A stretch of 64,000 nucleotides of DNA, from assembly GCA_035363115.1 (NCBI GenBank), contig DAOSEM010000010.1:1-64000 (forward strand), in the 5' to 3' direction. Origin of the DNA: Syntrophales bacterium. Its GTDB lineage: Bacteria; Desulfobacterota; Syntrophia; Syntrophales; PHBD01. The position numbers and the translations under genes are program-made. Each line of letters begins with the position of its first letter. The stretch's first letter is position 1. Under the pieces are notes generated by a model, which saw nothing but the letters and a program-made list of their open reading frames with translations, ran no database searches and was not told the DNA's origin. This document shows, one piece after another, positions 42,695 to 50,260 of the stretch.

Positions 42695-44240
42695 GTTCGG
42701 GCTCCTTCCGGAAACAGACGGCCGTTTCCTGGGCCACGCAGACGATCGTCTCCCGGTCCCTGTCGCTGAATTTCTCTCCGTCGCTGACGCGGGTGCAGAA
42801 ACCGGCCTGATTCTCCGCCACGTCCTTCCGGAGCTTGTCTTCCGCGGTCCGGATATCCTCCACGGCGACGGTGTCGAACTGCCCGGACGTGACGGCCAGA
42901 ATCGCCGCGATCTGCTCGGCCACGGGGATGGGTTTGTACTGGGGCTGCTTGAGGATCTCCCGGAGCCGCCAGCCCCGCTCCAGGACATTGCGGGTCGCCT
43001 CGTCCAGGCGGGTTCCGAAGCGGGAGAAGGTCTCCAGCTCCTCAAACTGGGAGTAGGAGATCCGGACGTCCCCGGCGACGGCCCGGTAGGCCGGAAGCTG
43101 GGCCTTGCCGCCGACGCGGGAGACCGATTTTCCAACGTCCACGGCGGGAAGGATTCCCTTCTGGAAGAGGCGGGGCGACAGGTAGAGCTGCCCGTCGGTG
43201 ATGGAGATCAAGTTCGTCGGGATGTACCCCGAGATGTCCTGGGCCTCCGTCTCCACGATGGGCAGGGACGTCAGGGAGCCGCCACCGTGCTCTTTCCGCA
43301 GGTGGGTGGACCGTTCCAGGAGGCGCGAATGGATATAAAAGATGTCTCCCGGGAAGGCCTCCCGCCCGGGGGGCCGCCGGAGGAGCAGGGACAGCTCCCG
43401 GTAGGCCCGGGCGTGGCTGGTCAGGTCGTCGTAGATGATCAGGACGTCCCGCCCCTGGGCAATGAAGTACTCCGCCATGGAGGTGGCGGCGTAGGGGGCG
43501 ATGAACTGGAGACCCGGAGGATCTTCCGCGGTGGCGACCACGACGGTGGTGTAGTCCATGGCGTTGTACTGCTTCAGGTCGGCGATGACCTTGGCCGTGT
43601 CGGAGGCCTTTTTCCCGATGGTGCAGTAGATGCAGAGGACATCCTTGCCGGCCTGGTTGATGATGGTGTCGATGGCGATGGCGGTCTTCCCGGTCTGGCG
43701 GTCCCCGACGATCAGCTCGCGCTGTCCCCGTCCGATCGGGAAGAGGGCGTCGATGACCTTGATGCCCGTCTGGAGCGGTACCGTAACGGGATCCCGGGCC
43801 ATGACGCGGGGCGCCTCCCTTTCCACCGGCAGCCGCTTGGTCGTCCGGACCTCCCCGCCGTTGTCCAGGGGCCGCCCCTGGGCGTCCACGACCCGGCCGA
43901 TGAGCGATTCCCCCACGGGAACGTCCAGGACGCGTCCCGTCCTTCTCACCTCGGACCCTGCCGACAGGTGCTCGCTGGGGCCGAGGAGAATGATGCCGAT
44001 CTCGTCGGGGTCGATGTTGAACACGAGCCCCTGCAGATTCCCGGGAAACAGGACCAGTTCGTCGGAGCGGATGTTCGGCAGGCCGCTGACCTGGACGATG
44101 CCGTATCCGACGTACTTGACCGTGCCGATCTCGCGGTCTTTCAGTTCCGCCTCCTTGCCGGCAAGGACGGCGTCCATGGTCTTGAAGGTTCCGTCCAGAA
44201 AGGCCTTCATCTGTTCTTTTTCCGGTGTCGTATCCGTCAT
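42681..44240 (-). CDS. atpA: N-ATPase alpha subunit
   Basis: 519 residues. It has Walker A GDRQTGKTAIAIDTIINQ and the arginine-finger region VDVGKSVSRVGGKAQLP, plus the F-ATPase alpha domains GIVQVSGLPNIRSDEL and YTTVVVATAEDPPGLQF. Non-catalytic nucleotide-binding subunit of the hexamer. AAGGAG lies upstream of the ATG. Position after atpF and before atpG follows the standard N-ATPase order. Confidence 0.95.
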   Translation of the reverse strand: MTDTTPEKEQMKAFLDGTFKTMDAVLAGKEAELKDREIGTVKYVGYGIVQVSGLPNIRSDELVLFPGNLQGLVFNIDPDEIGIILLGPSEHLSAGSEVRRTGRVLDVPVGESLIGRVVDAQGRPLDNGGEVRTTKRLPVEREAPRVMARDPVTVPLQTGIKVIDALFPIGRGQRELIVGDRQTGKTAIAIDTIINQAGKDVLCIYCTIGKKASDTAKVIADLKQYNAMDYTTVVVATAEDPPGLQFIAPYAATSMAEYFIAQGRDVLIIYDDLTSHARAYRELSLLLRRPPGREAFPGDIFYIHSRLLERSTHLRKEHGGGSLTSLPIVETEAQDISGYIPTNLISITDGQLYLSPRLFQKGILPAVDVGKSVSRVGGKAQLPAYRAVAGDVRISYSQFEELETFSRFGTRLDEATRNVLERGWRLREILKQPQYKPIPVAEQIAAILAVTSGQFDTVAVEDIRTAEDKLRKDVAENQAGFCTRVSDGEKFSDRDRETIVCVAQETAVCFRKEPERADR

Positions 44241-44273
44241 GGTGTTCTCTCCTTGGACCGGTTTGGAGCCCGG

Positions 44274-45041
44274 TTACCGTTCCGGCGTGTCCTCGTAGAG
44301 CGCCGTGTAGAAGCTTTCCTCCAGGGTGTCGATGTAGTCCTTGATGCTCCAGGCGATCTTGTGGCCGTCCGACCGGAGCTCGCAGCCGGAAAGGATGTCG
44401 TCGGACTCCTCGTACGCCAGCACGATGTCCGGGGCGACGTGCCGCCGGAGAGCGGTGGTCAGTTTTTCCCTTCTTGCCGGCGAGAGGTCGAAGGCGCTCG
44501 TGACGGTGACGACGCCCCCGTTCTCCAGGGGTTCCCGGAACTTTTCCCGCTCCCGGTCGTCCATGGAGGCGATCCGTTCCGCCAGGATCTCCACGATCCG
44601 CTCCTCCAGGTCCATCTCCGCCAGGTCGTAAAGCACGCGGCGGGTGATGGCGTAGGTCTGTTTCCCCGCCAGGTGCCGGAGCTCCCGAAGGAAGTTTTCC
44701 CGTTCCGACTTGACCGCCTCGATCCACCGGGTTTTCAAAAAGTCCGTCTCCTCCCGGGCTTTCTCCTCGAGCCGCTCGCGGTACTGCTCCGCGTCCCGGC
44801 GGGCCTTCTCGGTCATCGACTCGTAGCCCTCGTCCAGTTCCCGGAGCTTCCGCTCGCTGGTCAGGGCTGCGGTCTCGGCCTCCCGGCGGGACTGCTCGGC
44901 CTCGTCGAAGAGCGCTGCGACCTTTGCCTCCCGGGCGTCCATGGCCCCGATGATCCTTCCGTAGAGGAACTTCTTCAGGAGGAACATCAGGATCATCAGG
45001 TTGACGATCTGGGAGAAAAAGACGAACCAGTCGATGTGCAT
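44274..45041 (-). CDS. atpF: N-ATPase subunit b with delta-like C-terminus
   Basis: 255 residues from the ATG at 45041 (GGAGG 8 bases upstream). One N-terminal membrane helix (WFVFFSQIVNLMILMFLLKK) is followed by a long charged coiled coil (about 35-150). The C-terminal region resembles subunit delta: SAFDLSPARREKLTTALRR, then GCELRSDGHKIAWSIKDYID. No separate atpH is present in the operon, so this fused stator replaces b plus delta, as is typical of N-ATPases. The ribosome binding site lies within the end of atpE. Confidence 0.92.
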   Translation of the reverse strand: MHIDWFVFFSQIVNLMILMFLLKKFLYGRIIGAMDAREAKVAALFDEAEQSRREAETAALTSERKLRELDEGYESMTEKARRDAEQYRERLEEKAREETDFLKTRWIEAVKSERENFLRELRHLAGKQTYAITRRVLYDLAEMDLEERIVEILAERIASMDDREREKFREPLENGGVVTVTSAFDLSPARREKLTTALRRHVAPDIVLAYEESDDILSGCELRSDGHKIAWSIKDYIDTLEESFYTALYEDTPER

Positions 45042-45045
45042 GGAA

Positions 45046-45324
45046 TCATCCTCCCGCCTTTTTGATGACATAGGCCCAGAAAGGGTTGGCGAAGACCAGG
45101 ATCATGGAGATGACGAAGCAGTAGATGGCGATGGATTCGATCATGGCGAGACCGACAAAAAGCGTTCTCGTCAGGGAATTCCGCTCGTCCGGCTGCTGCG
45201 CGATCGATCCCAGCGCTCCCTGAACCGCCCGCCCCTGGCCGAGGGCGGGGCCGATGGCTCCGATCCCCATGCAGATGCCCGCTGTAATGATCGATGCCAT
45301 TGCTACGATAGTCACGCTGTCCAT
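45046..45324 (-). CDS. atpE: N-ATPase c subunit with sodium-type ion site
   Basis: 92 residues, two membrane helices joined by the polar loop QQPDERN. The ion-carrying carboxylate is Glu63. Gln30 (in GPALGQG), Ser64 and Tyr68 (in IESIAIY) align with Gln32, Ser66 and Tyr70 of the sodium c-ring of Ilyobacter tartaricus. Thr67 is replaced by Ile65. Sodium translocation is therefore predicted, not proven. GGAGG upstream of ATG 45324; the longer frame (to 45975) is a shadow of atpB. Confidence 0.93.
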   Translation of the reverse strand: MDSVTIVAMASIITAGICMGIGAIGPALGQGRAVQGALGSIAQQPDERNSLTRTLFVGLAMIESIAIYCFVISMILVFANPFWAYVIKKAGG

Positions 45325-45350
45325 ACCGATACCTCCTCTGGTTTTGATGG

Positions 45351-46067
45351 TTATGATGGCTTGTGGGGGGAATGCTCCCCTTCCTCGTGGGTCTGTGTGG
45401 CCGATGCGATGTAGACCATGGCGAGAACCGCAAATATGTAGGCCTGGATGAGCCCGATGAGAAGCCCCAGGGCCTGCATGACGATCGGGAAGAACAGGGG
45501 TGTCACGGCCAGGAGGATGGCGATGACCTTCTCGTGGCTCATGAGGTTTCCGAAGAGCCGGACCGCCAGCGCCAGGGTTCTGGACAGCTCTCCCATGACG
45601 TGAAAGGGGAAGAAAATGGGATTCGGGCGGATGTACTCCTTCAGGTATTCGAGGATTCCCTGTTTGCTGATGCCGTAGATCGGCACGGCGAAGAAGACCA
45701 GGATCGCCAGGGCCGAGGTGGTTGTCAGCGAGGACGTCGGAGCGACGTAGCCGGGGAGGAACGTAAACAGGTTGGAAAACAGGATGAAGAGGAAAATCGT
45801 GGCGATGAAGGGGAAATAGGAATCCACCCCGTCCTTCACCATCTCCTTGATTTCCCCGCGGATCCCCAGGACGATCACCTCCATCAGGTTCTGCCAGCGG
45901 GACATCTTCCGGTCCGTCGCGAGGTTCCGGGTGATGAGGACGGATCCGACGACCAGGACACCCATGATCAGCCACGTGTAGACCAGGGTGGCGTTGATCG
46001 TGACGAACCGCCAGACAAAGAGGACGACCTCGTCGGGACTGATCTGATTGATGGCTACGATTTCCAT
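45351..46067 (-). CDS. atpB: N-ATPase a subunit
   Basis: 238 residues, about five to six membrane helices. The essential arginine is in TLALAVRLFGNLMSHEK, and the last helix has GLIQAYIFAVLAMVYI. It forms the ion half-channels against the c ring. AAGGAG is 7 bases from ATG 46067. It overlaps the end of atpR by 13 bases. Confidence 0.94.
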   Translation of the reverse strand: MEIVAINQISPDEVVLFVWRFVTINATLVYTWLIMGVLVVGSVLITRNLATDRKMSRWQNLMEVIVLGIRGEIKEMVKDGVDSYFPFIATIFLFILFSNLFTFLPGYVAPTSSLTTTSALAILVFFAVPIYGISKQGILEYLKEYIRPNPIFFPFHVMGELSRTLALAVRLFGNLMSHEKVIAILLAVTPLFFPIVMQALGLLIGLIQAYIFAVLAMVYIASATQTHEEGEHSPHKPS

Positions 46068-46363
46068 GCCGGTACTCCTTTCGGAGGAAGGGTGTCCTTC
46101 GGGCCGAGTCCGCGAACCATCAGCGTCCGGACCACGAGGAAGCCGACCACCGCCGCCGCCAGGCGCTCCCACACTCCATCCATGAGAAGGTAGAATCCCC
46201 CCAGCACCGCCACCATCCTTGATGCATAGCTGACGGCGAAAAGCCGCCATGGATGGCGGGCGCCGGGGAGGCGCTTCACCGTCTGCCAGAGGCCGACGAA
46301 ATAGACGAGCCCAAGCAGGCTTCCCGCGAGAAGCGGAATCAAGAGAGGCGTCAGGGAATCCAT
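46055..46363 (-). CDS. atpR: N-ATPase accessory membrane subunit AtpR
   Basis: 102 residues with three predicted membrane helices: LLIPLLAGSLLGLVYFVGLW, YASRMVAVLGGFYLLMD and LAAAVVGFLVVRTLMV. Arginines within helices two and three fit AtpR, which is thought to assist c-ring assembly or interact with its carboxylates. AAGGAGG is 9 bases before the ATG at 46363 but abuts the ATG at 46372, so 46363 is used. Genomic position between atpQ and atpB is diagnostic of N-ATPases. Confidence 0.88.
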   Translation of the reverse strand: MDSLTPLLIPLLAGSLLGLVYFVGLWQTVKRLPGARHPWRLFAVSYASRMVAVLGGFYLLMDGVWERLAAAVVGFLVVRTLMVRGLGPKDTLPPKGVPAWKS

Positions 46364-46427
46364 GAAAGGCATCCTCCTTATGCGTTCCTTTGTCCTTTTG
46401 GCCGCGTCCTGCCCGGATACACTCCGG

Positions 46428-46757
46428 TCAGTCCTTGATGATGTTTTCCCGGGCCTTTTTCACCCAGTACCATGCATTGAGGCTTCCCAGAGACACTCCA
46501 AGGATCAGGAGCATAAGGGTCCAGGAAAACCGGCTCGGCCAGGAATTGTCGATCCAGAGCCCGATGGCTACCCCGATAAGGGTGGGAATGGCCACGGACC
46601 AGCCGACGACGCCGATCATGCCCAGGCCGAACCAGACCGTTTCGTCCTTGTGGGTCTTCCCCTTGATGCGGCGCTTCTCCTTCGTATCCACCTTGCGGGT
46701 GAACTCCTCCGCCTGCTTCCGGCGCCTCTCCCGCGACGAAAGTTTCTCTTCAGTCAT
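46428..46757 (-). CDS. atpQ: N-ATPase accessory membrane subunit AtpQ (AtpI/Z-like)
   Basis: 109 residues. A basic N-terminal tail (SSRERRRKQAEEFTRKVD) precedes two membrane helices (WFGLGMIGVVGWSVAIPTLI and WTLMLLILGVSLGSLNAWYW). Small two-helix proteins of this type are the N-ATPase AtpQ/AtpI group. GGAG is 9 bases from ATG 46757. It overlaps the end of atpC by 8 bases. Confidence 0.87.
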   Translation of the reverse strand: MTEEKLSSRERRRKQAEEFTRKVDTKEKRRIKGKTHKDETVWFGLGMIGVVGWSVAIPTLIGVAIGLWIDNSWPSRFSWTLMLLILGVSLGSLNAWYWVKKARENIIKD

Positions 46758-47136
46758 GGCGCAGCTCCATAAATCGGCGAAGCAGATCGATCTCCAGCCT
46801 GGCCGCGGCGGCACGGGCCTTTTTCTCCCGCTCGTCGATCTCCTCGAACTGGCGGATCACCACGTCCTTCAGGTGACCAAGCTCCGGACTCTGGAAGGCG
46901 TTCCGTGTCGAGACCAGGATCTCGCTTCCCTTCTTGACCAGGGTGCCCACGTCAACGGCCAGGTAGTGCTCTGCGCCGTCGGCGGCGGTGTAGGAAAACA
47001 CGCTCGGGACCAGGGCCGCCGTGAAATCGACGTGCTGGGGCATCAGGCAGAAGAATCCGTTTTCGGCCTCGGCCACCACCTTGGTTACCTCGGCGCTGAG
47101 AAAGACTTCCGAAGGGAGCAGGATCTTCAGGTTCAT
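46750..47136 (-). CDS. atpC: N-ATPase epsilon subunit
   Basis: 128 residues. The beta-sandwich N-terminus has MNLKILLPSEVFLSAEV, GFFCLMPQHVDFTAALVPSV and a self-regulatory sheet; a helical C-terminus follows (FEEIDEREKKARAAAARLEI). Central stalk subunit. Starts within the stop of atpD (ATGA), and the order D-C at the operon start is characteristic of N-ATPases. Confidence 0.92.
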   Translation of the reverse strand: MNLKILLPSEVFLSAEVTKVVAEAENGFFCLMPQHVDFTAALVPSVFSYTAADGAEHYLAVDVGTLVKKGSEILVSTRNAFQSPELGHLKDVVIRQFEEIDEREKKARAAAARLEIDLLRRFMELRHD

Positions 47137-48530
47137 GACGCCTCTTCCTTCTGTTTTGCGGCCTCCTCGATGGAGCCGATCATGTAGAGGACGTTTTCGG
47201 GGAAATCGGCGAACTCGTCATTGAGGATGCGCTCGCATCCGTCCAGGGAATCCTGCAGGGAGACGGTCTTGCCCGCCTTGCCGATGAACTGCTCCGTCAC
47301 GTGAAAGGGCTGGGTGAAGAACCGCTCCAGGCGGCGGGCCCGGTAAACAGTGCGCTGATCCTCCCGGGAGAGCTCGTTGATGCCCAGCATGGCGATGATG
47401 TCCTTCAGCTCCTCGTAGATTGTCAGGTTCTTGCGGATCTCCTGGGCGATCCGGTAATGGCGCTCCCCGGCGATGTTGGGCATGAGCATCTTCGAGCCAG
47501 ATTGCAGGAGGTCGATGGCCGGGTAGAACCCCTCGCTGGCCCGCTTCCTGGACAGGACGATGGAGGCCGTCAGGTGGCTGAAGGTGTGGGAGGCCGACGG
47601 GTCCGTGAAGTCGTCCGCCGGCACGTAGACGGCCTGGATGGATGTGATGGCCCCGGTGGTGGTGTTGCAAATCCGCTCCTGCAGCTCCGCCAGGTCGGAG
47701 GCCAGGGTCGGCTGGTAGCCGAGGCGGGACGGCAGGAGCCCCATGAGTCCCGAGACTTCCTGGCCCGCCTGGATAAATCGGAAGATGTTGTCGATGAGGA
47801 GAAAGACGTCCTGTCGCTCCTCGTCCCGGAAATATTCGGCCATGGTAAGCCCCGTGTGGCCGACCCGGAAGCGGGCCCCCGGCGGCTCGTTCATCTGGCC
47901 GAAGACCATGACCGTGTTGGGGAGAACCCCGGCCTCTTTCATCTCCCGATAGAGCTCCTCCCCCTCGCGGCAGCGCTCGCCGACGCCGCAGAAGATGCTG
48001 ATGCCGTGGTGATGCCCCACCATGTTGTGGATCATCTCCGTCAGGAGGACCGTCTTGCCGACGCCGGCCCCCCCGAACAGCCCGGCCTTTCCGCCCCGTT
48101 CCAGGGGGCAGAGGACATCGACGGCCTTGATCCCCGTCTCGAAGATCTCCGAGACGGTGGACTGCTGGGTGATGGGAACGGGTGTGCCGTGGAGGGACCG
48201 AACCTCTCCGCTCCCGTGGAACTCGATGTTGTCGATGGGCTCCCCGAACACGTTGAAGACGCGCCCCAGAAGCTCTTTCCCGACGGGAATCATGAACGGG
48301 TGGCCGGTATCGTTGATGGCCGACCCCCGGGCCAGCCCCTGGGTCGGCATCAGGGAGATGCCCCGTATGGTCTCCGCGTTGAGCTGGACCATGACCTCCA
48401 CCCGGATCCGGCCGTCATCCCCGGTCGTCAGAACGTTGCCGATGGCCGGAAGACGGCCTGTAGGGAACCGGGCGTCCACGACGCTCCCCCGGACAGACAG
48501 AATGACTCCTTCGCTGGCTTCCCGTTTCAT
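47133..48530 (-). CDS. atpD: N-ATPase beta subunit
   Basis: 465 residues. Catalytic subunit with Walker A FGGAGVGKTVLLTEMI, the glutamate motif GVGERCREGEELYREM, and VYVPADDFTDPS. The N-terminus MKREASEGVILSVRGSVVDARF is a normal F-type barrel start. GGAGGG is about 10 bases before the ATG. It heads the operon atpDCQRBEFAG. No promoter is evident in the 57 bases upstream, so transcription probably enters from the RsbRD-like genes. Confidence 0.95.
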   Translation of the reverse strand: MKREASEGVILSVRGSVVDARFPTGRLPAIGNVLTTGDDGRIRVEVMVQLNAETIRGISLMPTQGLARGSAINDTGHPFMIPVGKELLGRVFNVFGEPIDNIEFHGSGEVRSLHGTPVPITQQSTVSEIFETGIKAVDVLCPLERGGKAGLFGGAGVGKTVLLTEMIHNMVGHHHGISIFCGVGERCREGEELYREMKEAGVLPNTVMVFGQMNEPPGARFRVGHTGLTMAEYFRDEERQDVFLLIDNIFRFIQAGQEVSGLMGLLPSRLGYQPTLASDLAELQERICNTTTGAITSIQAVYVPADDFTDPSASHTFSHLTASIVLSRKRASEGFYPAIDLLQSGSKMLMPNIAGERHYRIAQEIRKNLTIYEELKDIIAMLGINELSREDQRTVYRARRLERFFTQPFHVTEQFIGKAGKTVSLQDSLDGCERILNDEFADFPENVLYMIGSIEEAAKQKEEAS

Positions 48531-48587
48531 CGATTCGTACCCTCCGCGTTTCGGGATGGCCGGACTCCCTCTTTGCTGAATCCGGCG

Positions 48588-49427
48588 TTACATGGCCTTC
48601 AGCCGATAGATTTCTTCCGCCATGGTGATGCCTTCGCTCAGGAAGGCCACCACCGCTCCGATCACGATGAACATCACCGCACGAACGAAGTCGTCGGTGA
48701 TGGGGATGCCCCCGAGAAAAACGAGGTGACTCAGGATCAGGAAGACTCCCAGGACCACCGCCAGCAGGATCCCCTTTCGCTTCCACCAGATACCCGCCAG
48801 GACGACGGGGATATAGAAAAGATGCGTGAAGATGACATTGGACCCCATCATCGCGTGGTAGTAGTACGTCAAGAGGAGCGAGCCGATCAGCAGGACCGTC
48901 ATGATGGCCGTCCGATACGGGGAAAGGCGCGTGCCGAGAGGGCTCTCCAGCCGGATCATGTTGAGCAGGGCCAGTCGGTCGTTGAGTTCGCCGCGGATCA
49001 GCTCCTGGTAGCGCTGGCTCATGAAGGTGATGGCGTAGTCGAACATCAGGATGGTCCGCACCAGGCTGTCCACGGCTTGCTTCTGCTCCACGGCGGTGAT
49101 GAAGATGACCTGGAACTCGGCGTAGAGCCAGATGTGGCGCCGCATGAGGATCAGCGCATAGATGGCCTCGTGGAGGGGAACATGCGCTTCGTACTGCTCT
49201 TCGGCGTACCGGGCGAAGAATTCCCGGGAGACTTCAGCCGGCTTCTCGGCGTAGAACATCTTCCGGAAATTGTCATAGAAGCGGATGGCCAGGGGAACCA
49301 GTTTGTCCTCCGGCATGTCGTGGTAGGATGCGGTCCGGGAATTTTTGCACACGTCCTTCGCCCAGGCGCGGGCAATGGGATCGGCGTGCTTCTCGATCAG
49401 GGCGATCAGCTTCAGCGATCCGGACAT
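48588..49427 (-). CDS. RsbRD-N domain fused to a four-helix membrane module, no output domain
   Basis: 279 residues. Residues 1-150 are an RsbRD_N-like helical domain (IALIEKHADPIARAWAKDVC, FYDNFRKMFYAEKP, FARYAEEQYEAHVPLHEAIY). Residues about 170-270 form four membrane helices (TAIMTVLLIGSLLLTYYY, HLFYIPVVLAGIWWKRKG, VVLGVFLILSHLVFL, AVMFIVIGAVVAFLSEG). The HLFYIPVVLAGIWWKRKG segment resembles membrane sensor regions usually placed before histidine kinases, but no kinase follows. AGGAGGG 6 bases before the ATG. It directly precedes atpD, with 57 bases between. Confidence 0.8.
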   Translation of the reverse strand: MSGSLKLIALIEKHADPIARAWAKDVCKNSRTASYHDMPEDKLVPLAIRFYDNFRKMFYAEKPAEVSREFFARYAEEQYEAHVPLHEAIYALILMRRHIWLYAEFQVIFITAVEQKQAVDSLVRTILMFDYAITFMSQRYQELIRGELNDRLALLNMIRLESPLGTRLSPYRTAIMTVLLIGSLLLTYYYHAMMGSNVIFTHLFYIPVVLAGIWWKRKGILLAVVLGVFLILSHLVFLGGIPITDDFVRAVMFIVIGAVVAFLSEGITMAEEIYRLKAM

Positions 49428-49473
49428 GGCCAGCCCTCCTTGTCTCCCCCGGCATCGCGAGGACGAGGGGGGT

Positions 49474-49506
49474 GCCCCGGGACCGGCGGTCGGCCGGCCC
49501 CGGGGC
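49474..49506. other. GC hairpin between the two RsbRD-like genes
   Basis: A 14-bp stem with one mismatch (49474-49487 with 49493-49506) and a 5-base loop. No T-run. Sequence closely resembles the hairpins at 21, 38752 and 40910. May adjust expression within the transcript. Confidence 0.45.
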
Positions 49507-49514
49507 GGGGGGGA

Positions 49515-49979
49515 TTACGTGTTGGGGGCCTCGAACCAATCGAGCTTCATCAGCTCGCGGTATCTCTTGGAGATGAAGTAGACGGCGTAATCGAACATCA
49601 GAATCGTCCGGGTGATGCTTTCCACGGCCAGGTTCTGCTCCACCGCGGTGAGGAAGAGGACCTGGAACTCGGCGTAGAGCCAGATCTGCCTCCGCATCAG
49701 GATCAAGGCATAGAGGGCCTCGTGGAGGGGCACGCCCTTCCGGTAGCTCTCCTCGGCGTAACGGGTGAAGTATCCCTGGGACGCTTCCACCGGCTTCGGT
49801 TCCATGAACAGCCTGCGGAAATTTTCGTAGAAGACCACCGCCTGAGGAATCAGGTCCTTTTCCGGTACGTTATGGTAGTAAGGGGTGAACGGGTTCTTCC
49901 GCACGTTCCTGGCCCACTGCCGGGCGATCGGTTCCGCGTGCGTTTCCACCAGGTCGATCAACTTCATGCCCATATACAT
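49515..49979 (-). CDS. RsbRD N-terminal-like sensory protein, first gene behind the sigma-54 promoter
   Basis: 154 residues, soluble and helical, closely similar to the N-terminal half of the next gene (LIDLVETHAEPIARQWARNV, FYENFRRLFMEPKP, FTRYAEESYRKGVPLHEALY, ILMFDYAVYFISKRYRELMK). GAGGAGG is about 8 bases from ATG 49979; further ATGs lie at 49973 and 49967. The longer frame to 50210 would cross the promoter and is rejected. A sigma-54 promoter lies 45-60 bases upstream. Role probably sensory or scaffolding; no STAS or kinase domain. Confidence 0.8.
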   Translation of the reverse strand: MYMGMKLIDLVETHAEPIARQWARNVRKNPFTPYYHNVPEKDLIPQAVVFYENFRRLFMEPKPVEASQGYFTRYAEESYRKGVPLHEALYALILMRRQIWLYAEFQVLFLTAVEQNLAVESITRTILMFDYAVYFISKRYRELMKLDWFEAPNT

Positions 49980-50023
49980 GTCCGCCACCTCCTCTCGCAG
50001 ATTTTGTCCTTTGCCGTTTAGAG

Positions 50024-50039
50024 AGCAACGGGCATGCCA
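50024..50039 (-). promoter_or_regulatory. Sigma-54 (RpoN) promoter
   Basis: On the - strand TGGCATGCCCGTTGCT matches TGGCACG-N4-TTGCW with a single C-to-T change, with the GG and GC spaced exactly as required. The start site would be near 50013, about 34 bases before the RsbRD-like gene. A sigma-54 activator gene ends 222 bases upstream. Confidence 0.8.
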
Positions 50040-50109
50040 GGGATGGCGGGTCGGCCACTCGCGTATATATGCTTGAATATGCAGAGGAAAACGCTGCGGC
50101 CGCCGGGTC

Positions 50110-50127
50110 GGACGTTCCGGACGTTCC
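50110..50127. promoter_or_regulatory. Candidate upstream activator sites (two 9-bp tandem repeats)
   Basis: GGACGTTCC occurs twice back to back (50110-50118, 50119-50127), each with a GGA-CGT-TCC dyad, some 70-90 bases upstream of the -24 element. The A/T-rich stretch 50062-50082 between could bend DNA. Binding by the adjacent regulator is inferred. Confidence 0.5.
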
Positions 50128-50202
50128 TGTCTCCGTCCTTTCACCCGGAGGCCGGACGGTCGCCGAACGGACACCATTGGAAGCGAACCAGTTGAAATAA
50201 AA

Positions 50203-50238
50203 GGAAACAAAAAGGGGCGACGAAAAGGTCGCCCCTTT
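50203..50238 (-). terminator. Intrinsic terminator of the kinase-regulator operon
   Basis: On the - strand AAAGGGGCGAC (50238-50228) pairs perfectly with GTCGCCCCTTT (50221-50211) around a 6-base loop. TTGTTTCC follows. It lies 23 bases after the regulator stop and isolates it from the sigma-54 unit. Confidence 0.85.
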
Positions 50239-50260
50239 GGTGACGGAAAGGTCGTCTAGA

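Noticed and set aside
42600..45065. 821-codon + strand open frame opposite atpA and atpF
   Set aside because: Antisense shadow of N-ATPase genes.
41759..48530. Ordinary proton F-ATPase operon
   Set aside because: Gene order, AtpQ/AtpR, the fused stator and the c-subunit ligands fit the N-type; no atpH is present.
47301..50021. 906-codon + strand open frame across atpD and the RsbRD-like genes
   Set aside because: Antisense to clearly identified genes and of low-complexity composition; produced by codon bias.
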